Assembly (NCBI GenBank): GCA_947631985.1
Contig: CANRNK010000007.1
Span: forward strand, 1 to 43,192
Direction of reading: 5' to 3'
From: an uncultured Lachnospiraceae bacterium
GTDB taxonomy: Bacteria; Bacillota; Clostridia; Lachnospirales; Lachnospiraceae
Length of the DNA: 43,192 nucleotides
The position numbers were made by a program, and so were the translations under genes. A model generated the notes under the pieces. That model was not told where the DNA came from. It saw only the letters and a list, made by a program, of their open reading frames with translations, and ran no database searches. Position 1 is the stretch's first letter. Each line of letters opens with the position of its first letter. Positions 24,339 through 32,498 of this stretch are shown in pieces.

Positions 24339-24451
24339 CTTACTCCTATCTGCATGCTACTTTACATGCACTTTACAAAAATTCATGTCTCAATTTTTAT
24401 TTTTCTTTTTCACCATTTATATGGTTTTGGTATTTCTTGTGTTCATTAGAT

Positions 24452-24480
24452 AGAATACTATACCTGCTAAAAAGTTACAA
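24452..24480 (-). promoter_or_regulatory. Promoter of the transketolase operon
   Basis: TTGTAA (24475-24480) and TATTCT (24452-24457) lie 17 bases apart on the minus strand. The leader would be about 170 bases. The rest of the 265 bases between araD and the transketolase gene is AT-rich with no terminator that I can recognise. Confidence 0.6.
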
Positions 24481-24537
24481 GTGTGACGGATGTGCCTTTT
24501 TTGTTCTTTTCATAGCAATTTCTTATCTTTTATACTA

Positions 24538-25236
24538 TCACGAGTCAGTTTTCTGTCCGTAATATGCATTTGCTCCATGTTTTCTAAAATAATGCTTATC
24601 CTGAAGCTCTATGGGAGCCGGCAGAACCTCTTTATTGATCATTTCGCATCTGGCAGCCATTTTTGAAACCTCTTCCAGAACAACAGCATTATGAACTGCT
24701 TCCTGTGCATTTTTTCCCCATGTAAAAGGTCCATGGTTTTTACATAAGACTGCTGGAACCGCCATGAAATCTTTGTCTTTAAAATAGTCTGCAATTAATA
24801 ATCCTGTATTTTTTTCATATGCACCATCTATCTCTTCTTTTGTTAAGCATCTAAGACAAGGTACTTCTCCATAAATGTAATCTGCATGGGTTGTTCCATA
24901 GCAAGGAATACTTCTTCCCGCCTGTGCCCAGCTTGTAGCCCATGAAGAGTGGGTATGTACAATTCCTCCAATATCAGGGCATGCCCTATAGAGTTCAATA
25001 TGGGTGTCTGTATCAGAAGAAGGATTGTATTTTCCTTCTATTTTATTTCCGTTTAGATCCATAACCACCATATCTTCTATTTTTAGTTTATCGTACTCCA
25101 CCCCACTTGGCTTAATCACAAAATATCCACTCTCACGGTCAATCGCACTTACATTACCCCACGTAAAGGTAACCAGACCGTATTTTGGAAGCTCCATGTT
25201 TGCTTCATATACCTGTTTTTTCAGTTCCTCAAGCAT
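24538..25236 (-). CDS. araD: L-ribulose-5-phosphate 4-epimerase
   Basis: Converts L-ribulose 5-phosphate to D-xylulose 5-phosphate, the third step of L-arabinose use. It is a class II aldolase-fold zinc enzyme of about 232 residues. The substrate loop is TFTWGNVSAIDRESGYFVIKPSG (split here as TFTWGNVSA and KPSGVEYD), the zinc histidines are in GIVHTHSSWATSWAQ, and a later histidine is in NHGPFTWGKN. The start at 25236 has GGAGAG just upstream; an ATG twelve bases earlier is inside that site. Last gene of araA-araB-araD, separated from araB by a strong intercistronic hairpin. Confidence 0.96.
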   Translation of the reverse strand: MLEELKKQVYEANMELPKYGLVTFTWGNVSAIDRESGYFVIKPSGVEYDKLKIEDMVVMDLNGNKIEGKYNPSSDTDTHIELYRACPDIGGIVHTHSSWATSWAQAGRSIPCYGTTHADYIYGEVPCLRCLTKEEIDGAYEKNTGLLIADYFKDKDFMAVPAVLCKNHGPFTWGKNAQEAVHNAVVLEEVSKMAARCEMINKEVLPAPIELQDKHYFRKHGANAYYGQKTDS

Positions 25237-25281
25237 TTTTCTCTCCATTCTGCGAATTCTCGCTTTTCCTGCTACTTGAAC

Positions 25282-25330
25282 ATAAAAGCAGGTTCTTCTC
25301 CCAATATCCCGGAAGCAGAACCGCTTTTAT
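25282..25330 (-). promoter_or_regulatory. Intercistronic hairpin between araB and araD
   Basis: ATAAAAGC and GGTTCT (25282-25296, one bulged A) pair with AGAACC and GCTTTTAT (25317-25330), giving a 14-bp stem. No clean T run follows, so it is more likely an RNA-stability or processing element than a full terminator. The araB stop codon lies just beside it. Confidence 0.55.
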
Positions 25331-25336
25331 GATGCT

Positions 25337-27007
25337 TTATTTTCTAGCTTCAGCTTTTATTTTTTTAAGCCGCTTCATAACATCGTTCGCGCCTTTGCCA
25401 AAATAGTCATGAAGAATTTTGAATTCTGCATAAAGCTTTTTATACGCTTCTACATTTTCGGGAATTGGCTTATAGGTTCTTTCTTCCACTTTACCCATCA
25501 CTTCTGCAGCATCAAAGATAGAATCATATCCACCCTTTGCTGCACCTGCTGCAACTGCACCAAACATTGCAGATCCAAGCGCTGGTGCCTGATCAGACTC
25601 GCCTATAAAAATCTCTTTGTTGGTAACATCGGCATAGATTTGCATCATCATCGGATCTTTTTTAGCAATACCACCGCATGCGTATAGTTCATCAACCGGA
25701 ACTCCTGATTCTTCAAACGCTTCAATTATGATATTCTTCCCAAACGCAGTTGCTTCTATTAATGCACGATACATTTCTTCTGCTTTCGTCGTCAATGTCA
25801 TTCCAAGCATCATTCCTGTTAAGTCAACATCCACTAAAACAGAGCGATTTCCATTCCACCAGTCAAGCGCAACCAGACCACTTTCTCCAATTTTAAGTTT
25901 TTCTGCTTTCTGGCCAAGTAACTTGTAAACAGAAATACCTTTTTCTTTTGCTTCATCGTAGTAAGTTGCTGGAACACAGTTTTTTACAAACCATTCAAAA
26001 TGATCTCCAACACAGGACTGTCCCGCTTCATATCCATAAAATCCAGGAAGAACGCCATCTTCTACCACGCCACACATTCCTGGCACTTCCTTTTCTACTT
26101 CTGAACACATGATATCACAGGTAGAAGTTCCGATAATCATCAGCATTTTATTTGGACCAGTTATCCCAACTGCTGGAACTGCAACATGTGCATCCACATT
26201 TGCAACAGCGACTGCTGTCCCTTCAAGAAGTCCTGTCTTCGCAGCCATTTCTGCTGTAAGTTCTCCTGCTTTTGCTCCCTGTGGTAAAATATTCGTACTT
26301 AATTTTTCTTCTACTACATTTTCTAGTTTTGGATTTAATGCTTTGAAAAATTCTTTCGAAGGATACCCTTTTTTCTTATGCCACAAAGCTTTATAACCTG
26401 CTGTACAACTATTTCTCGCTTCAGCACCTGTCAATTGCATCGTTACCCAGTCGGTTGCTTCCATAAAGCGATCAGCCATATCATATATTTCCGGCGCTTC
26501 ATCTAAAATCTGCATGATTTTAGGAAACATCCATTCTGACGAAATCTTACCACCATATCTTGCAAGGAAATCTTCTCCTCTTTCCTGTGCAATTTCATTT
26601 AACTGGTTCGCTTCATACTGTGCTGCATGATGCTTCCACAGTTTAAGCCATGCATGGGGAACTCCTTTTAACTCTTCTCTGAAACAAAGAGGAACACCAT
26701 TTTGATCAACTGGAAGCATTGTACATGCTGTGAAGTCAATTGCCATTCCGATTACATCCTCAGGATTAACTCCTGATTCTTTTAATATTGCCGGAATGGT
26801 TATTTCTAATACTTCTATATAGTCTGCTGGATGTTCAATCGCCCAATCAGGCTCCAATTTTGTTCCGTCTGGTAAAAATTCATCCATAACTCCATGTGTA
26901 TACATTTTTGTAGACTGCGCTATTATTTCTCCATTGGAAACATCAACTAAAACTGCTCTTCCTGATTGTGTTCCATAATCAACACCTATCGAATATTTCT
27001 TTGCCAT
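25337..27007 (-). CDS. araB: Ribulokinase
   Basis: Phosphorylates L-ribulose with ATP, the second step of L-arabinose breakdown. It is a 556-residue FGGY-family kinase (usual length about 560). The N-terminal phosphate loop is [17 protein letters not shown], and [17 protein letters not shown] and [10 protein letters not shown] are domain landmarks of ribulokinases rather than xylulokinases. [19 protein letters not shown] is the C-terminal FGGY ATP-binding motif. The ATG at 27007 follows AAGGA by eight bases; the open frame extends six codons upstream from a GTG. It lies 24 bases after araA and is co-transcribed. Confidence 0.97.
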   Translation of the reverse strand: MAKKYSIGVDYGTQSGRAVLVDVSNGEIIAQSTKMYTHGVMDEFLPDGTKLEPDWAIEHPADYIEVLEITIPAILKESGVNPEDVIGMAIDFTACTMLPVDQNGVPLCFREELKGVPHAWLKLWKHHAAQYEANQLNEIAQERGEDFLARYGGKISSEWMFPKIMQILDEAPEIYDMADRFMEATDWVTMQLTGAEARNSCTAGYKALWHKKKGYPSKEFFKALNPKLENVVEEKLSTNILPQGAKAGELTAEMAAKTGLLEGTAVAVANVDAHVAVPAVGITGPNKMLMIIGTSTCDIMCSEVEKEVPGMCGVVEDGVLPGFYGYEAGQSCVGDHFEWFVKNCVPATYYDEAKEKGISVYKLLGQKAEKLKIGESGLVALDWWNGNRSVLVDVDLTGMMLGMTLTTKAEEMYRALIEATAFGKNIIIEAFEESGVPVDELYACGGIAKKDPMMMQIYADVTNKEIFIGESDQAPALGSAMFGAVAAGAAKGGYDSIFDAAEVMGKVEERTYKPIPENVEAYKKLYAEFKILHDYFGKGANDVMKRLKKIKAEARK

Positions 27008-27031
27008 AATGTTCTTCCTTTCCACGGGTTC

Positions 27032-28528
27032 TTATCTATATGCGATGCTATTCCATCTGAGTTCGTTTTTAAGCGTTCTAATGTTGGTATCATTATCTAT
27101 AATAACACTTTCAATATTCATTGCTGCTGCCCAGTCTTCCATTTGTTCAACACTCAGGTCATAAGAAAACGCCGTATGATGTGCACCACCAGCAAGGATC
27201 CATGCCTCTGCCCCTATCTGTAAGCTCGGCTGAGGTGTCCAAAACGCTGTTGCAACTGGAAGTTTTGGCATTGGCTTTTCTACTTCTTTGCAATCAACTG
27301 CATTGATAATTAAACGGAATCTATTTCCAAGATCAATGAGAGACGTTGCAACACCTGGTCCTGTTTTTGATGTGAAGACTAGTCTTGCAGGCGCTTCTCT
27401 GTCACCCATTGAAAGCGGATTGACACGAACTGAAACCTTGCCATTTGCAATAGAAGGACAAACTTCCAACATATGAGCCTGCAGGATTCCTTCTTTTCCG
27501 GGAACCAGATTATAGGTATAATCTTCCATGAAAGAGGTTCCTTTTGCATCTTTTACGCCTGCAGCCATAATCTTCATAAGTCGAACCATTGCAGCTGTTT
27601 TCCAGTCGCCTTCTCCACCAAACCCATATCCTTTTGACATCAATCTTTGAATTGCAAGTCCTGGTAACTGTTGTAATTCTCCCAAATCACCAAAGTGAGT
27701 TACAATTGCCTGATAATTCTTTTCCTCGAGAAATTTTTCGAATCCAATCTCAATTCCTGCCTGGACTGCTACATGTTTCTTAAATTCAGCTGCATCAAGT
27801 CCATCCAGAATCATGTTGTACTGTGCATAATATTCATCTAATAAAGCACTTACTTCACCAGGAGTAACTTCTTTCACATAATCTGTGATTTCATTTACTG
27901 GATACGCGTCTATTTCCCAGCCAAATTTTATCTGTGCTTCCACTTTATCGCCATCTGTAACCGCAACATTTCTCATGTTATCAGCGACGCGGCAAACTCT
28001 GATATGAGAAGATTCCATTACACCAATTGCGGTTCTCATCCAACTACCAATTTTTGCAATTACATTTTTATCATTCCAGTATCCCACAACAACTTTTCTT
28101 TCGATTCCCATACGGCTTACAATATGTCCATATTCTCTGTCTCCGTGTGCTGACTGGTTCTCATTCATAAAATCCATATCAATTGAATCGTATGGAATTT
28201 CCTGATTGAATTGCGTATGGAGATGTAATAATGGCTTTCTATATTCCTGTAGGCCTATAATCCAGGATTTGGCTGGAGAAAAAGTATGCATCCACGTAAT
28301 AACACCAGCACATTCTTCATCAGCATTTGCTTCATTAAAAGTCTTTCTGATTAGTTCATTCGTAATCAAGGTAGGTTTCCAAACAACCTCAAAGGGAAGC
28401 ATTCCCGATTTGTTCATTTGATCTACTATAATTTTTGAATGTTCTGCCACGTTTGCAAGGCATGAGTCACCATATAGATCCTGTGATCCTGTTGCGAACC
28501 AAAATTTGTAATTTTTTCCTGTTTTCAT
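27032..28528 (-). CDS. araA: L-arabinose isomerase
   Basis: Converts L-arabinose to L-ribulose. At 498 residues it has the normal length. Recognisable family regions are FWFATGSQDLYGD at the N-terminus, VITWMHTFSPAKSWI, LHLHTQFNQEIPYDSIDMDF, the active-site glutamate and histidine regions (GYGFGGEGDWKTA and GAHHTAFSYDL), and KEGILQAHMLEVCPSI. The enzyme uses a divalent metal. First gene of araA-araB-araD, with AGGAGG before the ATG. Its promoter overlaps an AraR-type operator, so expression should be induced by arabinose. Confidence 0.98.
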   Translation of the reverse strand: MKTGKNYKFWFATGSQDLYGDSCLANVAEHSKIIVDQMNKSGMLPFEVVWKPTLITNELIRKTFNEANADEECAGVITWMHTFSPAKSWIIGLQEYRKPLLHLHTQFNQEIPYDSIDMDFMNENQSAHGDREYGHIVSRMGIERKVVVGYWNDKNVIAKIGSWMRTAIGVMESSHIRVCRVADNMRNVAVTDGDKVEAQIKFGWEIDAYPVNEITDYVKEVTPGEVSALLDEYYAQYNMILDGLDAAEFKKHVAVQAGIEIGFEKFLEEKNYQAIVTHFGDLGELQQLPGLAIQRLMSKGYGFGGEGDWKTAAMVRLMKIMAAGVKDAKGTSFMEDYTYNLVPGKEGILQAHMLEVCPSIANGKVSVRVNPLSMGDREAPARLVFTSKTGPGVATSLIDLGNRFRLIINAVDCKEVEKPMPKLPVATAFWTPQPSLQIGAEAWILAGGAHHTAFSYDLSVEQMEDWAAAMNIESVIIDNDTNIRTLKNELRWNSIAYR

Positions 28529-28575
28529 TGCAATTCCTCCTACAAAATTTTCCTAATTAGTTACATGATAATAAA

Positions 28576-28605
28576 ATTATAGAACTTGTATGTACCTATC
28601 TACAA
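28576..28605 (-). promoter_or_regulatory. araA promoter with embedded AraR-type operator
   Basis: TTGTAG (28600-28605) and TATAAT (28576-28581) lie 18 bases apart on the minus strand. The spacer is filled by ACTTGTATGTACCTAT (28584-28599, plus-strand reading), which resembles the Bacillus AraR site ATTTGTACGTACAAAT. The larger AACTTGTA...TACAAGTT is an inverted repeat. A repressor bound here would block the polymerase. The core TTGTATGTAC recurs before chvE. Confidence 0.75.
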
Positions 28606-28613
28606 GTTGTTTT

Positions 28614-29708
28614 TTATCTCTCTCTTGTAGATTCCCCCAGAATCAGCTCTGGCGCCACAACCCTTGGAACACGACTTTCTTTGTCCTGCGTTCCCTGTAT
28701 CTTTTCAAGAAGTAATTTAGCCGCCATTTCTCCTAAATATTCTTTTGGATGAGATACCGTTGTGAGTTTAAGCGTTCCAGCATTTGCCATGATGGAGTTG
28801 TCATAACCTGTAACCGAAACATCTTCTGGCACCCTGATTCCATTTTTTGAAAGTACTTTTATGATCTCATTTGCAATCTGATCATTGTAGCAGACAATCG
28901 CGTCCATCTTAATTTGGCTCTTTATATAGTCCTCTATCATGGCTGTAGGTTTTGTATCCCTGTCTTCTGTATGAAACGAAATAACTGAATCAGGATTATA
29001 TAGAATATTTGCCTCTGTTAATGCTTTGATATAACCTTTGTGCCTTGCAGCTCCTTGATTGTCATCAATTTTAAAAATTCCCAAAATATTTGTATGCCCT
29101 AACTCAATCAAATGTTTTGTAAGAAGATAACTACCCTGAATATCATCCATGATAATATTTGGTTTTTCTTTCATTTGAGGGTAGGTTCCCTGAATAAAAA
29201 CATAAGGTATCTTTAATCTGTCAAGTGCGTCATATAACTGAATATGTCTGCAAAAAATTTCACTTTTACTTGGTTCAATAATTAATCCATCCACATTTTT
29301 TGTAAGGATATCTTCTAGCGCTTTTGCTTCATTTTTTTGACTGTTTCCAGTATTTTTGAGAATGATGCTGTATCCGTTTTCTGTCAAAACACGATCCATC
29401 CCCTGTATCAGCCTGGGGAAAATATAATCAGAAATATAGGTTGTAATCACTGCAATGTTATGGGAGCTGGTTTGCTTCTTATTTTTTTCAGTACAAAAAG
29501 TTCCAAGTCCATGAATCGCTTCTAATAAGCCTTCATTCTCCAGGATGGATAACGCTTTTCTGACTGTATGTCTGCTTACCTGAAACTTACTGGCGAGCTT
29601 GTTTTCAGACAAAATTTTTTCTCCTGGTTTAATGGTCCCCTTTATGATTTCGTTTTTTAAGCTTTCCATCAAAACATAATACTTTGCGCTTCCATTTTTC
29701 TTAGTCAT
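28614..29708 (-). CDS. araR: AraR-type repressor (GntR head, LacI-type sensor)
   Basis: A 364-residue hybrid regulator. Residues about 10-75 are a GntR winged helix-turn-helix (IIKGTIKPGEKILSENKLAS, FQVSRHTVRKALSILENEGLL). The remainder is a periplasmic-binding-protein-like sensor of the LacI/GalR type (IAVITTYISDYIFPRLIQGM, VDGLIIEPSKS, AIVCYNDQIANEI, VSVTGYDNS). This fusion is the layout of Bacillus AraR, also about 362 residues, which is released from DNA by L-arabinose. It lies 85 bases upstream of araA in the same direction. A CAGGAG lies six bases before the ATG. Together with the operator in the araA promoter this makes AraR the best call; it has a paralogue at 30177-31271. Confidence 0.9.
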   Translation of the reverse strand: MTKKNGSAKYYVLMESLKNEIIKGTIKPGEKILSENKLASKFQVSRHTVRKALSILENEGLLEAIHGLGTFCTEKNKKQTSSHNIAVITTYISDYIFPRLIQGMDRVLTENGYSIILKNTGNSQKNEAKALEDILTKNVDGLIIEPSKSEIFCRHIQLYDALDRLKIPYVFIQGTYPQMKEKPNIIMDDIQGSYLLTKHLIELGHTNILGIFKIDDNQGAARHKGYIKALTEANILYNPDSVISFHTEDRDTKPTAMIEDYIKSQIKMDAIVCYNDQIANEIIKVLSKNGIRVPEDVSVTGYDNSIMANAGTLKLTTVSHPKEYLGEMAAKLLLEKIQGTQDKESRVPRVVAPELILGESTRER

Positions 29709-29762
29709 GTTATTCTCCTGATTAACTGCTTTTTCATTCTTTCATAATCAATGCATATCCGA

Positions 29763-29798
29763 TAAAAAAATACAGCAAAATAAATCATTCTGCTGTAT
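29763..29798 (-). terminator. Terminator overlapping the end of the small membrane protein gene
   Basis: An 8-bp stem ATACAGCA (29770-29777) with TGCTGTAT (29791-29798), followed on the minus strand by seven T (29764-29770). The upstream arm overlaps the last codons of the 118-residue gene (stop at 29785). It separates the transporter operon from araR. Confidence 0.85.
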
Positions 29799-30141
29799 CA
29801 TCACCATTGCTATTGTCAGGAGCATCTTCCTCCTGATGTTCGTAATCAGAATCATTTTGCTCTGTACTAGAATTATTCTCTTCTTCCTCTTCCAAAGTTC
29901 TTGATGCATCAAGAAATTCTCCCTTGACTAAAGCTTTAATCGACAGTGCGCCTAACGGAACCGCTATAATTGTGAACACAACCATCGCAATAATTACGAA
30001 AATTAAATCTTTTCCTATCGCAGTTTTTATAGACGGCGATAGCTGGTATACCGTATACAAAAGATAGAGAGCGACTACTGTACGTAGAATTAAAGTCCCT
30101 TTTGTTAGATATGGTTTATTTGTACTTTTTTCTTTTTTCAT
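29785..30141 (-). CDS. Small two-helix membrane protein of unknown function
   Basis: A 118-residue protein with a basic N-terminus, two hydrophobic helices at about residues 16-36 (LILRTVVALYLLYTVYQL) and 45-68 (DLIFVIIAMVVFTIIAVPLG), and a very acidic C-terminal tail of about 40 residues (TLEEEEENNSSTEQ, ending GDDTAE). By its charges both ends are probably cytoplasmic. I do not recognise a family. It is 35 bases after the second AraR paralogue and its terminator overlaps its end, so it is the last gene of the chvE operon. An AGGAAGG lies about 15 bases before the ATG, a longer gap than usual. A role in sugar transport is only suggested by position. Confidence 0.7.
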   Translation of the reverse strand: MKKEKSTNKPYLTKGTLILRTVVALYLLYTVYQLSPSIKTAIGKDLIFVIIAMVVFTIIAVPLGALSIKALVKGEFLDASRTLEEEEENNSSTEQNDSDYEHQEEDAPDNSNGDDTAE

Positions 30142-30176
30142 ATTTTACAAATGAATCCTTCCTGATATCTCTTCTG

Positions 30177-31271
30177 CTAGATACCCACTTGATATTTAAC
30201 AGAATCTCTTTCAATAATTTCTGTTTCAAATTCATAATTACCATCAAAACTCTTGTCTTCTATCATAAGCAGAAGATTTTCTGCAACTTTCTTGCCAAGA
30301 CCTTCCATCGGATGCGGAATAGAAGTAATTGATACATCGCTGAGAACCGCCAGGTTTGAATTGTCAATACTAATTACCGATAACTGCTTGGGAACCTGAA
30401 TTCCTTCTTGTTCGCAGATTTCCATCAAATGAAATGCAATTTCATCATTGTAACAAAATACTGCACTACAATCATTAATTCTGCTAAGCACACGTTTACT
30501 TTCCAGTCGGAAATTCTTTACATCCTCTGTGTCAAGCCAGAAAATATTCGTATCATTTATCATAAGGTTTGAGTGTAGCATTGCCTCGCTATACCCTGCA
30601 TATCTTAAATGTCCCTGTCCATCATCCGCTTTGAAAATTGCAGCTATTTTTTTATGTCCATTTTTTATCAAATAATCAGTTGCTTTGGCCGCCATTTTTT
30701 TATCATTTAAAGAGACATGTGGTGCATCAAGTGCAGGATAGTAACTATTAAAAAATATAATTGGAATCTTTCTGTCTATAAGTTCCTGATAGAACATTAT
30801 ATTGGGATTTGGGAGTGCACTTTTCGTTGCTTCTACAATCAATCCGTCTATATTGTTCTTTTCGAGAATATTTTGAATGATAACACGCTCTCGATCAATT
30901 CGATTATTTGTAAAGGCAATCTGAACCATATATCCTTTTAGCGATAAAATCTTTTCGATTCCCTTGATAATATTGGGGAAAATATAACTATCAACATAGG
31001 TACTGATTACGCCGATGTTCATCGTTCGTTCTTTGTTGTCTGTATACTCTTTTGTTCCGCTCACAAAAGTACCGCTGCCCTGAACACGGGTCACCAGTCT
31101 TTTCTGTTCCAGAACATCAATCGCATGACGTACTGTCTGTCGACTTAAATTAAATTTTTCACTTAATTCATTTTCTGAATACAATTTACTTCCAAGTTCG
31201 AATTCACCTGATGCAATTCTTTCTTGTACCCAGTCAACTACCATCCTGTATTTAGGTTCTTTTTTATTCAT
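30177..31271 (-). CDS. Second AraR-type regulator (GntR head, LacI-type sensor)
   Basis: A 364-residue paralogue of the regulator at 28614-29708, with the same layout: GntR helix-turn-helix in the first 75 residues (IASGEFELGSKLYSENELSE, FNLSRQTVRHAIDVLEQKRLV) and a LacI-type sensor (IGVISTYVDSYIFPNIIKGI, GLIVEATKS, AVFCYNDEIAFHLME, LSVISIDNS). The two share much of the sequence by eye, including SDYIFP/DSYIFP. The ligand may be arabinose or a related sugar. It sits 55 bases after mmsB, inside the transporter operon, and should be co-transcribed with it. The ATG is preceded by an odd arrangement: the GGGAGG site lies before a GGGGCTGT/ACAGCCCC hairpin. Confidence 0.88.
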   Translation of the reverse strand: MNKKEPKYRMVVDWVQERIASGEFELGSKLYSENELSEKFNLSRQTVRHAIDVLEQKRLVTRVQGSGTFVSGTKEYTDNKERTMNIGVISTYVDSYIFPNIIKGIEKILSLKGYMVQIAFTNNRIDRERVIIQNILEKNNIDGLIVEATKSALPNPNIMFYQELIDRKIPIIFFNSYYPALDAPHVSLNDKKMAAKATDYLIKNGHKKIAAIFKADDGQGHLRYAGYSEAMLHSNLMINDTNIFWLDTEDVKNFRLESKRVLSRINDCSAVFCYNDEIAFHLMEICEQEGIQVPKQLSVISIDNSNLAVLSDVSITSIPHPMEGLGKKVAENLLLMIEDKSFDGNYEFETEIIERDSVKYQVGI

Positions 31272-31279
31272 ATCTTTAT

Positions 31280-31299
31280 GGGGCTGTTTTCACAGCCCC
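31280..31299 (-). promoter_or_regulatory. Hairpin between ribosome binding site and start codon
   Basis: GGGGCTGT (31292-31299 on the minus strand) and ACAGCCCC (31280-31287) form a perfect 8-bp stem with a GAAA tetraloop. AGGGAGG lies before it and nine bases (ATAAAGAT and flanks) separate it from the ATG at 31271. Folding would bring the binding site to a normal distance from the start. There is no T run. Confidence 0.6.
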
Positions 31300-31326
31300 C
31301 TCCCTACTTTAGAATAACAAAATTTA

Positions 31327-32496
31327 TCAACCTTTTTTACGTTTCGATACAAGATCGACGGTTACTGCGCCTAAAAGAACGGCACCTTTTACAATTTTCT
31401 GGATATCAGTCGACCATCCGTAAAGGGACATACCATTGTTCAATACACCCATAATAAATGCACCTACGACTGCTCCAATGATTGTTCCAATTCCACCTGC
31501 TGTAGCTGCTCCACCAATATAGCAGGAAGCAATTGCATCCATTTCAAATCCGTCTCCCGCTTTTGGAGTAGAAGAAGCATTTCTTGCCGATAAAACAATA
31601 CCAGCAACCGCACATAGAATTCCCATGTTGGTATAAACCCAGAAAAACACTCTTTCTGTATTAATACCGGACAGTTTAGCAGCTTTTGCGTTCCCACCAA
31701 GCGCATAGATCTGGCGACCAGCAACTGTTTTACTTGTAATGAAGTGATATATTCCCACAAGGACACCCATAATTACAAGCACAAATGGAATTCCATTGTA
31801 TTGAGCCAACTTTGAAAAGAAAAACCATACAATAACCAATATTACAACAAGCTTTATCACTTCCTGCCACGCTGGGTTAACAGCAAAGCCATATTTTTGT
31901 TTCAACTTTTTGTTTTTAATTTCATTTAAAATAATAAGAATCGAAGCAACCAATGCAACAATGATACTTACCATGTCTATGGTTCCATCTCCGAACGGAA
32001 CTTTAATTGTTGGAAGGAAACCTGCTCCAATAAACGTAAATTCTCCTGGTAGTGGTCCTTTTGTCTGTGCTTTCAAAAGAGTATACGTTAAGCCTCTTCC
32101 CATAAGCATGGTTGCAAGCGTAACAATAAAGGGAGGTATTGCAAGTTTAGAAACAAAAAAGCCTACAAACATTCCTGATAAAAGTCCAATAATTAATGCA
32201 ACAATAATTGCGACAAAGATTGGCAGTTTATAATCAACAATTATGATTCCAACTGCTGCTCCCGTCAACGCAACCATAGATCCTACTCCAAGATCAATAT
32301 TTCCTGTTAATACACATAACAACATACCAACTGCCAGAATGACTACATACCCATTCTGCATAATTAAGTTGTTCATATTAGCGGGTGACATATTTGCTCC
32401 TTTTGTCATTGCCGCAAAAATTAAGAAAACCGCGATCAAAGCAAGAACCATTCCATATTGCTTCATGTCAAGATTAACTGTTTTTTTCTTTTCCAT
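31327..32496 (-). CDS. mmsB: Monosaccharide ABC transporter permease (MmsB/GguB type)
   Basis: Membrane subunit of a CUT2 sugar importer, 389 residues with about ten hydrophobic segments. The N-terminal half shows MNNLIMQNGYVVILAVGMLL, then TGNIDLGVGSMVALTGAA with the conserved IDLS-like motif, IPPFIVTLATMLMGRGLTY and GRQIYALGGNAKAAKLSGIN, all typical of this group. At this length and with the insert in the middle it fits GguB/MmsB (or XylH) better than RbsC. It follows mmsA by two bases; AAAGGA lies nine bases before the ATG. With ChvE and MmsA it should import arabinose, xylose, galactose or a related sugar. Confidence 0.92.
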   Translation of the reverse strand: MEKKKTVNLDMKQYGMVLALIAVFLIFAAMTKGANMSPANMNNLIMQNGYVVILAVGMLLCVLTGNIDLGVGSMVALTGAAVGIIIVDYKLPIFVAIIVALIIGLLSGMFVGFFVSKLAIPPFIVTLATMLMGRGLTYTLLKAQTKGPLPGEFTFIGAGFLPTIKVPFGDGTIDMVSIIVALVASILIILNEIKNKKLKQKYGFAVNPAWQEVIKLVVILVIVWFFFSKLAQYNGIPFVLVIMGVLVGIYHFITSKTVAGRQIYALGGNAKAAKLSGINTERVFFWVYTNMGILCAVAGIVLSARNASSTPKAGDGFEMDAIASCYIGGAATAGGIGTIIGAVVGAFIMGVLNNGMSLYGWSTDIQKIVKGAVLLGAVTVDLVSKRKKG

Positions 32497-32498
32497 TT

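Noticed and set aside
24421..24538. A terminator for the ara operon or an AraR site before the transketolase gene
   Set aside because: No stem with a T run and no TTGTATGTAC-like core was found.
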